Numbered from the stretch's first letter, positions 33,132-46,134 are shown. The stretch is 64,000 nt of DNA from Diphasiastrum complanatum (GCA_029204225.1 CM055101.1:1918003-1982002); one strand, 5' to 3'. Translations and numbers: made by a program. The notes: generated from the letters alone by a model not told the origin.

Positions 33132-33542
33132 TGTTACAACTCCCTAGGATCATCGACTGCCTTAAAGGTTCCACACACCCCATACCAGTGACGATGCACC
33201 GTAACTGCCCATCTATAGGGTCACAACCGACCCACCCCCATGCACTGGAGCAATCGACACAATCATGCCCGGTCAAGCCTCCTACGATAACTGGCATCCC
33301 ATACGCACTCTACTCTCCCTAGCACACATCTCCTAGCCTAAAGATGCATCCCAGCTCATGCACGAGAAACCCCACCACTATATAGGCATAGCACAGTGGG
33401 TCCCTTCAAGCACAGTTTTGCCGGCGACATGTGACCACCTAGGATGGTGATGCGTGGCACCGAAACATGTTGAAAACTCCAGTCTTGCATCATGCTCCTT
33501 GCGAGGCCGTCACTGAGGGGCGTACCGTTATGGTATATAACA
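33132..33542 (-). mobile_element. Gypsy 3' LTR G, complete, copy A
   Basis: On the minus strand it starts TGTTATATACC after a purine tract (GTGAGGGGGAA) and ends GTAACA, a TGTTA/TAACA pair. Length is 411 bp, with a TATA-like CTATATAGTGG. The pol fragment lies directly upstream on the same strand. Confidence 0.85.
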
Positions 33543-35030
33543 TTCCCCCTCACCCATAAAAGCTTCCTTCTTTGGAAAAAAAACTAGGGAATCTAAATCT
33601 TAAATCATCCTCCTTCTCCCAGGTGTCCTCATCATTTAACTTATCTTTCCAACAAATCAGATGTTCAAAAATCAAACGATTTCTCAGTTGATGTCGTCAA
33701 GTATCCACGATCCTTTCCGGTTCATGGGGTACAAAAGCAGTCAAATCCTCCAATAGAATTAGATCATCTGTGGTATCAGGTCATCTTTCCCACCAAGTTG
33801 TTCCTTTAAATGACTAACATGGAATATACGATGAACCTTAGTTCCGACAAGGAGTTCTAGTCTATAAGCAGCCCTACCAATCTTGTTAAGAACTTTGAAA
33901 AGATCGCTAAAATGTGGAGATAACTGCGGACATTTCCCCGTTCGAAGTGTCTTAGAGTCCTTGGGGATTCTAAGGTACACCCAATCACCGATCTCAAACT
34001 CTCAAGGAACGCGACTTCGGTTGGCATAGAATTGGCTCTATCTTGCGCCGATCTAATGCTTTCCCTAGCCACCTGCAACATTTCCTACATATCATGCAAG
34101 AAATTTGCTGCAGCTTAAACCTTGAGACCTTTGAGTCCAACGGAGATAGGAGAACGAGGCTAAAAGCCGTACAAGAGCATAAAAGAACTAAAACCAGTGG
34201 CAGAATACTTCATACTATTGTATGCGAACTCAACCATTGGGAGATACTTTTCCCAATTCGATTGTTGCATGGAAACATATGAGCAAAGCATATCTTCCAT
34301 CGACTAGTTGACACATTCGGTCTGACCATCGGTTTCTAGGTGATCCATAAATGATACACATAAAGTAGTTTCCAGTCTTTCAAAGACTGCCTACCAGAAA
34401 TTGCAAGTGAACTTGGAATCCTGATCATTAACGATATCGTTTAGCAAACCATACAAACTGAACACCTTTTCAATGAAGAGTTGAGCAAGTTCAGAAGCTT
34501 TGACAGTAGTTTTTGTTGGAATCAACTGCACCATTTTCATTAGCCTGTCAACTACTACCCAAATAGCATCGTGACCCTTCCCTAACTTGGGAAGTCCGAC
34601 CACAAAATCCATGGAAGTACTTTCCCATTTCTTGCTGGTTTCTGCTTTATTTACTTGGCATTGTTTACATTTTTTAACATATGCCTCGACATGACCATTC
34701 ATTTTTGGCCAATAAAATTTTCACTTAACAAGGTCAAGTGTCCTCTGTATACCAAGATGTCCCGCGCTAGGGCTATCATGTCACTTGCGTAGGATTTGGG
34801 CCCTAATGTCCACAATATCTGGCGCACAAACTTTTCCTTTATGGAAAAGCAAACCATTTCTAATGAAATAACTATCAAGTATCTTCTCTTCATGAGATTT
34901 CTTGGAATATTGCTTTCCTAGATTTTCTCTCAAAATAGAGCTTCCTGCCAGGACATCATGCCATATACGACCAAAAAACTCATCGGTCCGACAAAGATCT
35001 CGTAGAGAAAGATACAACTTGGATTGGAGC
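33543..35030 (-). pseudogene. Ty3/gypsy integrase to chromodomain-side fragment, copy A
   Basis: On the minus strand: a zinc-binding start (GHLGIQRTLDLV, then KKCKQCQVNKAE with CX2C), and an integrase core with MDFVVGLPKLGKGHDAI, IVNDQDSKF (SDRD-type second aspartate) and GQTECVN (catalytic glutamate). After this come YLRIPKD, LLVGTKVHRIFHVSHLKEQL from the integrase C-terminus. Stops occur near 34770, 34730, 34390 and elsewhere. RT and RNase H are missing. It ends at the purine tract of LTR G. Confidence 0.88.
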
Positions 35031-36379
35031 TCAGTAAAGCATAACTGATTAACTTCTCCAATCCGGCTCTTTCCAATGATCCATGCTAGTTCTTTCCAAT
35101 GATTAAGGATTCTAGGCTATGTTTTGGTCAAAATTGTTTGGTTTTTCATGTTTTTTGGCACAAAATAGATAGGACGAACCGTAATCCAGCAAGATCAGAC
35201 CAATTAGATGGTTGTAATTCTATAAATTGGTTTGCATGTGTTAGAGAAAGAGTTGTATGTCATGAATTTCCACTTTATTGTGATGGAAAAACCGGAAAAT
35301 AGCGAAAAATCATCATTTTTGCTTGTTTTTCATAAAGTTGGATAGTAGGTGGCTATAAAACACCATGTAGATCTTGTAAATAGGTATACCAAAGTCTTTT
35401 GAAGCTTTCCCTGAAGTTAGAACCAGGAATTCCAGCAATTGAACTTGTAGGAAGTAAAAGAAGTTCAAAAATGACCATTTTTTGGTGATTTTTGGGGGAT
35501 AGATCTCTCCAAATCCATAAGGAGATCATTCTGGAATTATTTACAGCATGATTAGCATTTTTTTTTACCTTCCTATCAAGCTATCGGACCTGTAAATTGA
35601 TAGCCGGTGGCTTATGCACCAACTCCATCAAGTTTGAAGGTATTTTGACTTCTACAAATCAAGAAAACTTTGTTCTCAACCTATACTGCATCTTAGGATC
35701 AGTATGAATGCTTCATGGAAGTCTAATTGATTGTTTAAGTTTGTTGGTAGCATCAATTTTGGGCTAGAATGGGTGTTTGCACGTTTTTGCATGATATTGT
35801 CTTGTGGAACAGAGCCCTATTACAAATTTTTTGACACTCTGATCTCGCACGTGTGAAGCCTAGGTGGCAGGCTAATGTGGCAAGCATCTTATTTACTTAT
35901 TCTCCCTCTGTAATAAGCTTTACAACACCCAATTTGGTGTCCTATAGCCAAAGTTATGATCATCTGAAGTTTTGTAGTTTTGTGAGTAAAATTGGCAAAA
36001 ATTGAAATTGTTCTGATTGCATGCGAGTCATTTCCCTAATTTGTAGTACTGTGCTTGCATGGATTAGTTTCATGTTGATTCTCAGAGTGATTCTGACATG
36101 CATGAGAGATTTACAATTGATTTGAGTGGTCATACGCATGTGCTCTGACAGTTGGGTCACAAATCAGTGTTAATGGATGACAAATTTCGTAAAACTGAAG
36201 TTTACGTAAAAACATTCCGTAATGACGTTTGTAACTGGTGTAGTGTGCTTTCATGCCAGTTTGACATTGGGTTACTAACATTAGAAATCGGACAGTGTTT
36301 CGAATTTTTCCGAAAAAATTTGAGTTTTCCGAAGAAATAAAAATTTCGGTCATTTTTTTATCATCTATGGAATCAAGTT
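35031..36379. other. Non-coding stretch at and beyond the end of direct repeat A
   Basis: 35031-35890 is shared with copy B; 35891-36379 is unique. No coding domain is seen. GCACGTGTGAAGCC at about 35847 resembles the palindrome found in several copia LTRs. The text resembles retroelement leader sequence but no boundaries could be set. Confidence 0.4.
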
Positions 36380-36840
36380 TAGATTAGTGAATTGATAAAC
36401 TGAGTTTATCACTAAGTCTAAATTATTTTGTGGTGATAGATAAGTTAAAATTGACAAGAGGAACCACAATGAAATTGCCGACAGGTTTTACTGTATTGTC
36501 ATTCTTTTGCCTTTTGGAGTTGGGAACTCCCAGATTGAAAGTTAAAATTTGAATTTTTTTCTTTTTTGTTGAATTTAAAATTGGTAAAAATTTGAAATCA
36601 GTTACTTTTCTGATAGTTTTCTAATCGATGTTGCTCACTAGAAATCAGTCAAAGGAATGTTTCTGCAAGATACTCGTTAAATTTGATTAAAATCGTCAAA
36701 CAATATGAAATGACCAGATTGAATGAGTGGGAATAGTATTCTTTATCTAGATAGTAATTCTGACAGGATATGGTTCAAAAATTACTGAAATCCTATTGGT
36801 GGGATTTCCAGTCATGTAATTTTATATTATGTGTTTGGTA
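36380..36840 (+). repeat. Third copy of the AT-rich segment start
   Basis: It matches about 31083-31560 and 44885-45360 with many substitutions, so it is older than the two direct-repeat copies. It ends at copia family A leader sequence. Confidence 0.75.
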
Positions 36841-38885
36841 GTTACTACTATCACTTAGACTAATATCCAATATGTCATAGATGATCAAAATGCAGTAATG
36901 ACACTACTTTCAAGCTTGCCAAGCTCATGCGACAGCTGGGTGATGATTATCACGACACACCCTAAACTGACTCTTTCAAGAGTCATGACAATGTTGTTGC
37001 AGGAAGAGACTGCGGCACTCCATGGTAGATTTGAAACGACAGTAGTAGCAGTTATCTGATATGGAGGTTTAGCTCCCTGATAGAGATGATAAATGTAACA
37101 AACTTCAGGAGCAAGCCGAAATGCCAGTAGTGAGCTGCTCGAACGAAGGAACACACCACCATCAGGGGGACTACGCCAAGGGCTGATAGAACTATATGTT
37201 ATTATGATCCTTGTCAAAAGTGTTTATGGAACTTAAGACAAATATTTCATATTTAGATCAGCTACGAGGCTATATAAATCCAGTCCTATGATGGACAAGC
37301 TTGATGGAGCCAATCACCATCTATAGAAATTTAAGATGAGAACTGTGCTAATGGCTAAGGAATTGTATGACATTGTTATAGGTGTAGAGGTAAGAAATGA
37401 AGCTGACGATGCTGCAATCTCTCGATGAATGCTGAAAGATGGCAAAGCCTTTGCGCTAATCATCCTCAATAGATCAGACACTCAAATCGGCCATGTGTAT
37501 GAAGCTCAGATCTCCAAGGAAGTCTGGGACATCTTGAGCACTCTGTACGATGTCCGCGACGTAGCTTCCAAGCTACATCTAAGAAAGAACATTTTCTCCC
37601 TCAAGATGACCAACGAAGATTCCCTACAGAATCACATCAACCAGTTCAAGAACCTACCAAAGCAAATGGCTAATTTTGGATTTGTCATAGATGATCAAAA
37701 TGTAGTAATGACACTACTTTCAAGCTTTCCAAGCTCATATGACAGCTGGGTGATGATTATCTTGACACACCTTGAATTGACTCTTTCAAGAGTCATGACA
37801 ATGTTGTTTTAGGAAGAGAGCAGAAGGAACAAAGTCGTTGGTTCCTCAAGTGTCGACTCTCATGCCTTATACACCAACAAAGGCTCAACTAAGCAACAAA
37901 GAAAGGCCCAAAGCAACCAAGGCTAAATCATGAACCGACATAGCGTCTAGAGCAGTCAAACTAGCCGACAAAGAATTAGTTGTTCTACACATATTCTGGT
38001 GAACCAACCACAAGATCCAAGATTGTCGCATACTGCAGGAAAAGAACAACAGCAAGGGGCAGTCGAAACAAGTGGCAAATGCAGCTACAGAAGCACCACA
38101 GTCGATTCAAGAATCGGATAATGATGCCTTAATGACTAGCCATCAAAAAACATGCAACGACAGCTCCTAGTTTCTGAACTCCCGAGCCACACAACACATG
38201 ACTAGCCATATTGGCTATTTCGAGTCCTATACGCCTTCCAATACCAAACAATATGTTCACATGGGAAACAATAGCACACATGCTATCAAAGGTGAAGGTA
38301 CAGTAAGATTGAGCTTTGCAAACAATCAATCTAAGATACTTTAAAATGTACTGCATGTACCGAATCTATCTACAAATTCGCTCTTCGTTAGCAGAATTAC
38401 AGATCTAGGACATAGAGTAGAATTTGAATCTGATGAGTGTAAAGTAGTTGATAGGAAAGACAGGATCCTAGCACTCGGAAAGAGACATGGATAATTGTAT
38501 AGATTAAGTCATTGTTGTTCTACCTCTAGTCAGGCTCTTAGTACTTCTATTCAAAGAAATAACAGTACTTCTATTCATTTTGTACAACAAATGTCTAAAC
38601 AATCTATTGTTGTTGATCTCGACTATCCAGATAGGAAAGTCAAATTATCTACTTGTCAAGACTGTCTAGTCTGTAAACTGGCCATGAAACCATTTAGATC
38701 AAGCCATCAGCGTGTTTCTAGCGGATTGCTTGGTGTACTTTATCAAGAAGAAGTCAAAAGCTTTCAATTGTTTCAAAATCTTCAAGGAGCATGTAGAGAA
38801 AGAAATTGGCAGACAAATCAAAGCCGAGAGGAAGAATCGTACCCTGGTCGAGTCAGCCGAATGTATGCTAGCACATGAATCTTTC
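36841..38885 (+). pseudogene. copia family A gag-protease-GAG-pre-IN with internal duplication and integrase stub
   Basis: A gag piece (36868-37020) precedes a second start: LTR fragment at 37199, gag from 37292 (MDKLDGANHHL), VYEAQISKEVWDILSTLYDV, LLSSFPSSYDSWV, then a decayed protease with NSGA-type active site near 38180. GAG-pre-integrase follows (FVQQMSKQSIVVDLDYP at 38578, uninterrupted here). Integrase is a stub: YFIKKKSKAFNCFKIFKEH is joined to AERKNRTLVESAECML, so both catalytic aspartates are deleted. Multiple stops occur. Confidence 0.82.
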
Positions 38886-39135
38886 TTTGTGAATGAATGC
38901 TTAGTAAATCATTAGTAAACTATTTCTCTATTATCAGGCCATACTGTAGCTGTACTTCACACGTGTGAAGCCGTGGGTCATCCTTATTTGATTGTTCTTG
39001 CTTGGAATCACAAAGATTGTCAAGTAGATCAAGATTTGGAAGCTAATCTTGATATAGATCAAGATCCCAAGCTACCAATCACTCTTTGTGATCATTTGTA
39101 TATCAAATTCAGTCCTTAAACTCTGAAATTTGACA
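38886..39135 (+). mobile_element. 5' LTR remnant of copia element F
   Basis: It ends TTTGACA directly before a primer-binding site. It contains TCACACGTGTGA at 38957-38968. Its left edge joins family A integrase and does not look like the start of the 3' LTR (TGTTAGAATTTAGC at 43670), so it is probably 5'-truncated. Confidence 0.55.
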
Positions 39136-39148
39136 TGGTATTAGAGCC
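39136..39148 (+). other. Primer-binding site of copia element F
   Basis: TGGTATTAGAGCC differs at one base from the standard TGGTATCAGAGCC. A leader of about 600 bp follows, with a second TCACACGTGTGA at 39297-39308. Confidence 0.85.
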
Positions 39149-39754
39149 AAGTCAAAGAGCTTAGTTGATGATCCAAATGTCTTCATTTTGGTGAAAGCAT
39201 TGGTGCTTGATTCATTTTTGAAGGAGGGCGACCTTTACTAATAGTTTACTTTTGATGTTGACGTCCAGATTAGTGTGTAAAGTTCAGATGTACTTCTCAC
39301 ACGTGTGAGAGGCTGCTGGAGTTGTACTTTCACCAAAACTTTGTGTTTTTTCAATATTTGAGCTTCAAAACAAGTTGTGAAGAGTGAAACTAGTGATGTG
39401 CTTATAAAAATCCATTGTTTCCATAATAGATTTGATGTTGAAAGGTGTTAGAAGCTTATTAAACCTACAAATCATTGAGAGTGAGTGTGAGGCTTTTTTA
39501 GTTCAAAAGTGAAGCTAAAACCATTCTAAACACCATAGGAATGCTTTGGCAATTCCAAGAGTCAAATCCAAGCTTCTAAATTGAGTAGATTGTGTAGAAT
39601 TCATTTTTCCAAGTCCTTTTGAGTTTAAGATCATTACAGATCTTGCTTCTTGAGTCTTGTGAGACTCAAGAGAGTAGCATTGTAGCTAAATTCTGAGAAA
39701 GAGAGAAGGGAGAGCCTTTGAATAGTACATTTATTGTATTTGTTACTAGTTAGA

Positions 39755-42700
39755 ATGGGTTCAACTGGAGCCTATCTTCTTGAGGCTAGTGAAAGGCTAA
39801 ATTCTAATAATTATTCAACATGGAAAGTAAGAATGGGCACTACTAGTGCTCCAAGATATGTATGATCTTGTCAGAGGAGAGAAAGAAGAACCTCAAGGAG
39901 GGCAAGATCTAGTGAGGTACAAAAGGAGAGCTAGACTAGCATTACATTGCCTAAAAATGAATGTTAGTAATGAACTTCTAAAAGAAGTGGCATCTTGTAC
40001 CTCGGCCAAAGAGGCATGGGACCATCTAAAAGGGATTTATGAATCCAAAAATACCTCTAGAGTGCCTATAATAAGAGATAAAGTTCTTCAAAGCATTAGA
40101 GGGAGTGATGAGAGTGCTCAAGAGTATGTCTTGAGAATAAAGTCTCTCAATAAAGAACTTTCCATCATAAGTGAGGGTATTCATGATGATGAACTTGTTC
40201 AAATAATTTTGAATGATCTTGGAGATGTGTTCTCCAATCTTGTACAAAGCTTTGCTATTCAAGATGCACTACCTTCTATTGACAAGCTCCATAGTGTGCT
40301 TGTGGCCGAGGAGAGTAAAGGATTGGTTCCTTGAAGTTACATGATGGTGCTGAGAAGGCCAACTTCTCAAGCAAAGGAAAGAAGAAGATCCAACAAAAGG
40401 AGACCAAGAGTGATGAACAACCATCAAGCTCTAAAGGTGGAAAGAAGAACAAAGCCAAACTCAAGTGCTTCTTTTGTGAAAAAAAGGGGCACTTTGCAGC
40501 CGAGTGTTACAAGAAAAAGAATGCACCAGGAGAGAGCAAACAAGCCAACCTCACTCTTGAGGAAGATGAAGATGAAGTGGATTCATCCTTGATGGCATCT
40601 ACATCAACATCCAAGAGCTACTCCAATGACACATGGTGGATTGATAGTGGGGCTAGTTCCCACATGACATTCCAAAAAGATTTTTTGTCAACTCTTGTAC
40701 CTTTTGTAGGTTGTAAAAAGTCTATTCTAACAACAAGTGATCAAGAATGTAGAATAGATGGAGTGGGAACTATTCCCTTAAGTTTTGGATCCTCTAAAAG
40801 AGTAGATCTTGATAATATACTCTATGTTCATACACTCACTAAGAATTTGTTAAGTGTAGGAAAATTGATGGATGATGGTTTAGATGTCTATTTTAAGCAA
40901 GGGGTTTTCTCCATAATGATGAATGATACTTGCTTTGTAAAGGGATTCACGCAAGGAAGGCTTTTCAAGCTAGATGCTAATGTTTTTCTTGGAAGTGTGA
41001 ACATGGTGAAGGAGGAGCTCAATCAAGCGGAGCTTTGGCATAACAGGTTGGGCCATCCCAACTTCAAATCAATGGAGATGCTATGCACCAAGGATCTTGC
41101 TCTCAGCTTCCAAAGACCCTCTCAAAGTGTGGAAAAATATGTGAAGCTTGAAGCCTCTCAAAGGCACACAAGCTACCTTTTGTTAACTCTTCCACTAGAT
41201 CTACAAAAGCATTAGATCTCATTCATAGTGATGTGCACTCTTTTTCTCAAAAATCTAATGGAGGTGCATCTATGTATGTATCTCTTATTGATGATTACTC
41301 TAGATACACTTGGATTGAACTTTTGGATTCCAGAAGTAAAGTGTTTGAGGCTTTTGTTAAGTTCAAAACGCTAGTTGAAAATCAACTTGATGCTAGAATT
41401 AAAGTATTGAGGAGTGATAATGGTGGAGAATATATCTCCACCAAGATGATAGAGTTTTGTAAATCCAATGGCATTAAAAGAGAGCTTACATGTACTTATA
41501 ATCCTCCACAAAATGGTATAGCCAAGAGAATGAATAGAACAGTTTGTGAGTGTGCAAAGGCTTTAAGGCTAGATGCATCTCTACCTAAGCCTTTTTGGGG
41601 AGAGGCTATTATTTGTGCAACTTATTTGTGCCATGTAAGCCCATTGGAGGCATAACATCTTATGAGGCTCTATTTTGTAAGAAGCCGAATCTTAAAGATC
41701 TAAGAATTTTCGGATCTACTTGCTATGTTTTTCAAGCATTAGATACAAGAAAGAAGGATGATCCTACTTCTATAAAAGGGATCTTTGTTGGTTATGCTGA
41801 AAATAACAAAGGATATAGAGTCTATAATCCAATCACTAAAAAGATTTTAGTGAGTAGAGATGTTACTTTTGATGAAAGTAACTATTGTAAGTTGAATGAA
41901 AAAGCTTCTAATCCATCTTATGTCAAGGATCTTGTAAGATTTGAGGAGGAGCCTACATGTGATCAGGATCTTGAGGATCCATCTCAAGATCCGAGGACTC
42001 CAAGGAGGTCTACAAGAAGGAAAGCTGAGCCTTCAAGGCTCACCTATGTTGACAAAGGTGAACAAAGGAAAGGTCTTCATTCACTTACCTCTTACACTTT
42101 TCTAACTTCTATGTTTGATGAGCCAAGTTGCTTTGAAGAGGCTATGGAGTCACAAGAATGGAGGGATGCCATGCAAAAGAAGTATGATGCTCTTATGGAG
42201 AATCATACATGGAAGCTTGTGGATCTTCCTTATGAAAGAAAACCACTTGAGTGCAAATGGATCTATAGATTGAAGTACAATCAAGATGGGAGCATCAACA
42301 AACACAAGGCAAGGCTAGTGGCAAAGGAGTTCTTGCAAACCAAGGGAGTAGATTTTGATGAAACTTTTGCTCCTGTTGCTAAACTAGTTTTCATAAGGTT
42401 AATCATTTCTCTTGCAACTAATTTCAATTGGCCTCTATTTCAATTTGATGTGACTAATGCATTTCCTATGATTATTTGGAAGAGGAGATCTTCATGAGGC
42501 AACCCGAAGGCTTCATCAAAGAAGATCAAAAGGAAAAAGTGTGTTTATTGCTAAGAAGCCTTTATGGGCTTAAGCAAGCCCCTAGATCCTGATACTCTAG
42601 GTTGAATACTTTCTTGAACTCTATAAAATTTGTTGTAAGTGCTTATGATCCTTCTTTGTACTTAAGATTCAATGATGGTAAAATCATCATTCTCATTTTG

Positions 42701-43662
42701 TATGTAGATGACATCATCCTTAGTGGAAATGATCATGATGGTATTCAAGAAATGAAAGTAGCATTGTCTAAAGAGTTTAAGATGGTGGATCTTGGTAATC
42801 TTCATTTCATATTAGGAATAGAAGTTTCAAGAGGCAAAGATTTGAGTTTTATTTGTCAATCCAAATATGCTTCTTCTATTTTAGAAAAGTTTGAAATGAA
42901 AGATTGTAAAGGAGTAGAAACTCCTATGGAGCAAAATGTAAAGTTTCTAATAGTGATGATGAAGCATCTTTTGAGGACATCACACTATATAGGCTCCTTG
43001 ATCTATCTTACTATAAATAGGCCTGATCTAAGTTATAGTGTGGGTAAACTAAGCCAACCTATGCAAAATCCATTGGTTTGTCATTGGAAAAATGCAAAAA
43101 GGGTGTTGAGGTACATCTCGGCCATCAAGAACTTTGTCATTTTATATGATGGATCTAATCTTGCCTTAAGGGCATATTCGGATGCTGATTTTGCAGGTGA
43201 TAAGGTGGATAGGAGGTCCACAAGTGCTTTTGTTACCTTTCTTTGCAATGGCATAGTGTCTTGGCTTTTCAAAACCCAAGATACTATTTCTCTATCTTCA
43301 ACCGAGTTGGAATACAAGGCACTAGCATTCACAACAAAGGAGATCTTATGGTTGAAGAGGCTTTTGGTGGAGTTGCAATTCATGGAGGCCAAGGAACAGC
43401 CAATAATATATTGTGACAACCAATCAAACCAAGCATTAGCAACAATACCACATTCCATGCAAGGAGCAAGCACATAGAGATTGCTCACCATTTTGTGAGG
43501 GAAAAGGTTCAAGCAAATAAGATCAAGCTACATCATGTGTCTTCTTCAGATTGCCTTGCTGATCTACTCACCAAAGCCTTGCCAAAGTCTTCATTCATCA
43601 AGTTAAGATCAGCCTTAGGGGTTGTAGATGGATGTATTATAGTTGTATCATGTAAAAATTGA
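39755..43662 (+). pseudogene. copia element F gag-pol, nearly full length but frameshifted
   Basis: Gag starts MGSTGAYLLEASERL. A frameshift near 39840 leads into DMYDLVRGEKEEP. A zinc knuckle CFFCEKKGHFAAEC (CX2CX4HX4C) lies near 40470. The protease has WIDSGASSHM near 40640; GAG-pre-integrase has LWHNRLGHPN. Integrase has LIDDYSRYTW and SDNGGEYIS, but the catalytic glutamate is lysine (GIAKRMNRT). RT has YVDDIILSG near 42705, and RNase H has SDADFAGD, SLSSTELEYKAL and HARSKHIEI. About five frameshifts and a stop near 42590 break it. All domains are in normal copia order, making this the most complete element in the window. Confidence 0.92.
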
Positions 43663-43755
43663 GGAGGAGTGTTAGAATTTAGCAATTTTCACATGGTTTT
43701 TTTATGTATTTTGACATCTATGTGGGTCCACACGTGTGAGGACCTGTCTTCATAT
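43663..43755 (+). mobile_element. Polypurine tract and truncated 3' LTR of copia element F
   Basis: GGAGGAGTG leads into TGTTAGAATTTAGC at 43670. The LTR runs only about 86 bp, includes CACACGTGTGA near 43729, and is cut where direct repeat B starts at 43756. Confidence 0.8.
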
Positions 43756-43985
43756 TCCTTAAGTCTTTCATCAATGCATGCTAACTCATCATTGAATGCT
43801 TTAACCCTCAAAACAAAAGCATAAGCACTTTCATCCTTATTTTAAAAACTTGAAAAGATTTGACTCCTAAGGGTTAGAACCCTTGATGTAAACTTGGACT
43901 CATAAACTTGGACTCATAAACTTGGATTCCCAAGCCTTACTAGATGTAGTGCACTTACCAACTTCCTTGAGAAGTTCAATTTGTC
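43756..43985 (-). pseudogene. copia gag fragment, copy B
   Basis: It is the same minus-strand gag piece as 30010-30240 (FVLRVKAFNDELA preceded by a stop). Its gag C-terminal half was left behind, because the repeat boundary cuts through the gag. Confidence 0.75.
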
Positions 43986-44453
43986 ACATTCATCTTGACA
44001 ACATGAAGATCTTTTTTGGTCTTCAAATCGAGAATAGTGTTATGCTCAAAGAAAGTCGATCAAGACATTCACCAGACTTTCAGAATGAGGACTATACAGC
44101 ACCAATATTCCATGGCTTGAAATTGAGTGGCTATTTTAAGAACCCGATATGCGAACCATTTCAGTTTGATTTGGGAGCTTTAGTGAATGATTTTATTTTT
44201 GACAACAATCTAATGGAGTATGAGGTATTCAACATGGATACTACTAGCAATGAAGAGATTTCATTATTGCATAGAAATCCAACTCATATCATTACTCGGA
44301 TTCTTGTTCAATGCCTCATGAATCCATTTCACAAGAGCTTAAAGTGGCTTCTATTGGAGACTCTTATTCCTATGGATTCTGTTCAACTCAATGGCCAATA
44401 TCTAATTCACGTGCATATTCAGAATGTATTAATAAGAATAATGATTGGGAATA
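43985..44453 (+). pseudogene. Unrecognised coding-like module, copy 3 (longest open frame)
   Basis: Here the frame stays open across the module and reads through into the LTR, giving about 220 residues if begun upstream at 43922: LKESRSRHSPDFQNEDY, CEPFQFDLGALVNDFIF, NMDTTSNEEISLLHRN. The upstream part lies antisense to copia gag, so the start is not credible. No family is recognised. Confidence 0.35.
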
Positions 44454-44869
44454 TGTTACAACTCCCTAGGATCATTGACTTCCTTAAAGGTTTCGCAGAC
44501 CCCATACAAGTGACGATGCACCGTAACTGCCCATCCGTAGGGTCACAACCGACCCACCTCCATGCACTGGAGCAATCGACATAATCATGCCCGGTCAAGC
44601 CTCCTACGATAACTGGCATCCCATACCCACTCTACTCTCCCTAGCACACATCTCCTAGCCTAAAGATGCATCCCGGCTCATGCACGTGCTCTCCATCCAC
44701 GAACTCCTGGGTAGATTGAGTGAATGGAAAGAGAGAAACCCCACCACTATATAGGCATAGCACAGTGGGTCCCTTCAAGCACGGTCTTGTCGGCGACACG
44801 TGACCACCTAGGATGGTGATGCGTGGCACCCAAACATGTTGAAAACTCCAGTCTTGCATCATGCTCCTT
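44454..44869 (-). mobile_element. Truncated gypsy LTR G, copy B1
   Basis: It has the same 3' end and the same truncation point as 30699-31067. It has about 55 bp more near 44690-44745, absent from the other three copies. Confidence 0.75.
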
Positions 44870-46134
44870 TAGTGAATTCATTAAATTGAGTTTATCACTC
44901 ATAATTGGTCACAGTGTTTTCACTAAGTCTAAATTACTTTGTGGTGATAGATAAGTTAAAATTGACAGGAGGAACCGCAATGAAATTGCGGACCAGTTTA
45001 TTGTATTGTCATTCTTTTTAATTTTGGAGTTGGGAACTCCCAGATTGAAAGTTAAAATTTGAATTTTTTTTCTTTGTTGTTGAATTTCAATTTGGTAAAA
45101 ATTTGAAAGTTACTTGTCTAATAGTTTTCTAATTGATGTTGATCGCTAGAATTCTATCAGTCAAAGAAATGTTTGTGCAAGATACTCGTTAAATTTGATT
45201 AAAATCATCAAACAATATGAAATGATCAGATTGAATGAGTGGGAATGGTATTCTTTATCTAGACAGTAAATCTGACAGGATATGATTCAAGAATTATTGA
45301 ATTTCTATTGGTGGGATTTCCATTCATGTAATTTTATATTCTGTGTTTGGATAGGTTTTATCAATATTAACGGAGTAATGCCAAACCAGTCAATAAAAAG
45401 GAAAAACAGTCCAATTTGATTGGAAAATTTGTCGTAATAGAAATTACATAACTGATTTCATTTCTAGTAAAATCCTATGGTGAATTATATTCAAAAGATC
45501 AGACTAGTACGGTTTCACATACTAGTAAATGATTTTTGATATAACAGAAATTGTTTTGGACTTTTTCCTATTGTAACTGATTTTCAAACATTTACTACTG
45601 TCATTACGTCTTTTTGGTACCTTGGCTGAAATAGATTTTCAGAGAACTGAAAATTCTAAGGAAGGAAGAAGAGTGGACATCAGATGGTAGTAAGTAGTAT
45701 CAGGAAATGTATTTTGCAGTTAGGATTTTGGTAATCCCTATAAATAATTGCTTAATACTGGTTATTGATGTCCTGGTTTGAATTCATTCAGTTGAACTCG
45801 TAACTGATATCTTTGTGACCATTGAGTTATCCGCAGTTTTGGATGTCAATTGTGAGGTTAAAAGTGGAATCTAATATGTGGTAATAAATGAAAGACTTCA
45901 CATGATATCGCTTTAGAATATTTGAGAGAAAAGGATCCGACCTTTGAAAATAATTGCAGCCAAACCTTCAAAACAGATCATTACTTAAGGTTTCTTGTAA
46001 CATCCAATGATAAGATGTTGAATGTCCAAAAATACTCATAGAAAAGTTGAATAGAGCTACTAGTTGATTTCTATTATCCATTACTATGGATGGTATACAC
46101 AAAATAGGAAGATAAATATAGTGAATACTTTGAA
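44870..46134. other. AT-rich non-coding segment, copy B
   Basis: It duplicates 31068-32332 with few substitutions. No gene is seen. Confidence 0.5.

Larger units (their letters stand above)
30010..35890 (+). repeat. 5.9-kb direct repeat, copy A
   Basis: It starts TCCTTAAGTCTTTCATC and ends CAAGCATCTT; it matches 43756-49703 in the same orientation. It contains, in order: a copia gag piece (-), an unknown coding-like piece, a truncated gypsy LTR, an AT-rich segment, the 3' end of a BPS1/ROH1-like gene, the unknown piece again, a complete gypsy LTR and a gypsy pol fragment (-), and a non-coding tail. It lies 407 bp inside arm 1. Confidence 0.93.

Noticed and set aside
43922-44584. A genuine 220-residue gene from this start
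   Set aside because: The first part is antisense to copia gag and the last part runs into a gypsy LTR; only the middle module is a candidate for real coding sequence.
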